From Armatimonadota bacterium (lineage in GTDB: Bacteria; Armatimonadota; DTGP01; JAHWJO01), in contig JAHWJO010000061.1 of the NCBI GenBank assembly GCA_019348365.1, positions 1-13,179 on the forward strand: a stretch of 13,179 bases of DNA, given 5' to 3'. Of this stretch, positions 12,102-13,179 are shown piece by piece. Position 1 is the stretch's first letter. The number at the start of each line of letters is the position of its first letter. The notes under the pieces were generated by a model. The model was not told where the DNA came from and did no database searches. It saw nothing but the letters and a program-made list of their open reading frames with translations. The translations under genes were made by a program, and so were the position numbers.

Positions 12102-13103
12102 GTGCGTACCCCTGAGGATGGCGAGAAAGATTCCTACCCTGCCCACGTACCTCCCGGTTATCACCGGCTGATCGGGCATCTGGCGGCGTTCTATTACGCC
12201 GCGCGGGAGGGTTCCATTCAGGGGGGCGCGCGGCGGCTCGGCCTCAATCGGAACTCACTGGCGCGTTACCTTGATGAGCTGGAACACATTGCGGGAGGGG
12301 TCCGGCTGCGCCACCCCGATTCCGAGGTGCGCGGCCTTGACCTGACCGAAGCGGGCCGTCATCTCCGGCAATTGTTGGAACCCATCTTTTCCCGCCTGGA
12401 GACCGTCGCGACGCAGCTCGTCGGGGGGCTTCAGGATCTGCGGCTGGGCTGCCAGACTTCCACGAGCACGTACCTCCTCCCCGGCTGGCTGCGCGCGTTC
12501 GAGCGGGAAGCGCAGGAGTCCCGCGCGGAGGAACAGAGTTTCCGGCTCTCCCTCAAGACGGGCAGCAGCGAGTCGATCCTGGAAGCGCTGAAGGGGCTGG
12601 AGGTGGACGTGGGGATTGTGGCGACGGAGGTGGACCGGGAGCGGACCGAGGGGGGCATCGCCTACGTGCCGCTCATGCGGGAGCAGCTCATCGCCATCTG
12701 CCCGAAAGATCATCCCTTAGCACGTTCAAACTCCGCCAGGGCCCGTGACTTCGTCCGGCATCCCCAGTACCTCTACTACCGGGGCGGCGAGCGGTATCAG
12801 GAGAGAATCAACGCCCTTGCGACGGGAGAGGGCGCGCGCCGCCAGATGGAGTTCGACACCATCGCGGCGATCAAGGAGACGGTGCGGGCAGGGCTGGGGG
12901 TCAGCATCATCCCCGGCGGCGCGGTGCGGCGAGAAGACCGGGAATGGCTGGCGGTGTTGAATCTGGAAGTCCCCGCGCATCTCGCCCCCCGGCTCACGCG
13001 GGTCATCGCCGTCGTCATACGGGAGGGTGACGAGCTGACTCCCCTGGCGCGGGAGTTCCTGCAGTTCCTGCAAGAACATCGAAAGGCGCTGGCCGGGACC
13101 TGA
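12102..13103 (+). CDS. LysR-family transcriptional regulator, divergent from leuC
   Basis: 333 aa DNA-binding regulator. The N-terminal winged helix-turn-helix (about 20-85) reads HLAAFYYAAREGSIQGGARRLGLNRNSLARYLDELE followed by GVRLRHPDSEVRGLDLTEAGRHL, the usual LysR ending LTEAG. Then come the linker helix and a periplasmic-binding-like effector domain: LRLGCQTSTSTYLLPGWL, LEALKGLEVDVGIVATE, LIAICPKDHPLA, TIAAIKETVRAGLGVSIIPGGAV. The start is GTG 12102, seven bases after AAAGGAGG (12087-12094); the upstream GTG at 12084 has no such site and would put the Shine-Dalgarno inside the gene. The wing region is more divergent than in typical LysR proteins. By gene arrangement, the leucine genes are the likely target and a leucine-pathway intermediate the likely effector, as with LeuO/IlvY-type local regulators; this is inference. 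Confidence 0.92.
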   Translation: MRTPEDGEKDSYPAHVPPGYHRLIGHLAAFYYAAREGSIQGGARRLGLNRNSLARYLDELEHIAGGVRLRHPDSEVRGLDLTEAGRHLRQLLEPIFSRLETVATQLVGGLQDLRLGCQTSTSTYLLPGWLRAFEREAQESRAEEQSFRLSLKTGSSESILEALKGLEVDVGIVATEVDRERTEGGIAYVPLMREQLIAICPKDHPLARSNSARARDFVRHPQYLYYRGGERYQERINALATGEGARRQMEFDTIAAIKETVRAGLGVSIIPGGAVRREDREWLAVLNLEVPAHLAPRLTRVIAVVIREGDELTPLAREFLQFLQEHRKALAGT

Positions 13104-13179
13104 ACCGAGACGGAGCAAATCCGTAGGAACGGCGGAGTGGATCAGCGTAGGTGTTCGAGGATGATGAGGGTCGTCTGCT

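Noticed and set aside
13142..13179. Possible last 11 codons of a minus-strand gene (reads TTLIILEHLR then TGA)
   Set aside because: The sequence looks like a plausible C-terminus, but 11 codons at the window edge are too few to support a gene call.

Overview
The window is high-GC bacterial DNA with dense, mostly minus-strand genes. It includes a lipoprotein signal peptide, an ABC sugar importer, leucine biosynthesis genes, an archaeal-type phosphoglycerate mutase and several palindromic intergenic repeats. This mixture would fit a phylum such as Armatimonadota or Chloroflexota, but that is a low-confidence guess because no rRNA or other marker gene is present. TGA is the normal stop codon for most genes here (binding protein, mutase, DUF3618 protein, LysR regulator), so the genetic code is standard.

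Layout. Positions 1-1603 (minus) carry a sugar ABC permease, cut by the window edge, and its lipoprotein substrate-binding protein, with start and stop codons overlapping. Positions 1845-2408 (minus) carry a membrane-anchored TlpA/thioredoxin-like protein. Its reading frame has one in-frame TGA exactly where the first cysteine of the CxxC active site should be, and a SECIS-like hairpin follows at once. I read it as a selenoprotein with a U-P-A-C active site; this is the main discovery of the window. Positions 2528-3637 (minus) encode a D-galactonate dehydratase-type enolase-superfamily enzyme. A 160-bp inverted-repeat element lies upstream of it. Then come a zinc-ribbon P-loop kinase-like protein and an ElaA-type acetyltransferase (3908-5044, minus).

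The plus strand from 5217 holds archaeal-type phosphoglycerate mutase (apgM), a strong bidirectional terminator at 6618-6660, and a three-gene membrane cluster (6738-9378). That cluster contains a YqjD/ElaB-like protein, a YqjE/holin-X-like protein and a long DUF3618 protein with LEA-like repeats, and ends at a perfect 32-nt palindromic terminator. A 373-bp gene-free stretch (9379-9751) contains nested inverted and direct repeats.

Positions 9752-11913 (minus) are leuC-leuD, encoding both subunits of isopropylmalate isomerase. A 14-bp tandem repeat sits between them, and its inverted copy has become the C-terminal codons of leuC. A divergent LysR-type regulator (12102-13103, plus) shares the 188-bp control region with leuC and is the natural candidate to control it.

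The sugar importer and the galactonate dehydratase may belong to one carbohydrate-use locus, with the selenoprotein as an independently terminated unit between them. No selA, selB, selC or selD gene is visible here, so Sec decoding by this organism must be confirmed elsewhere in its genome.
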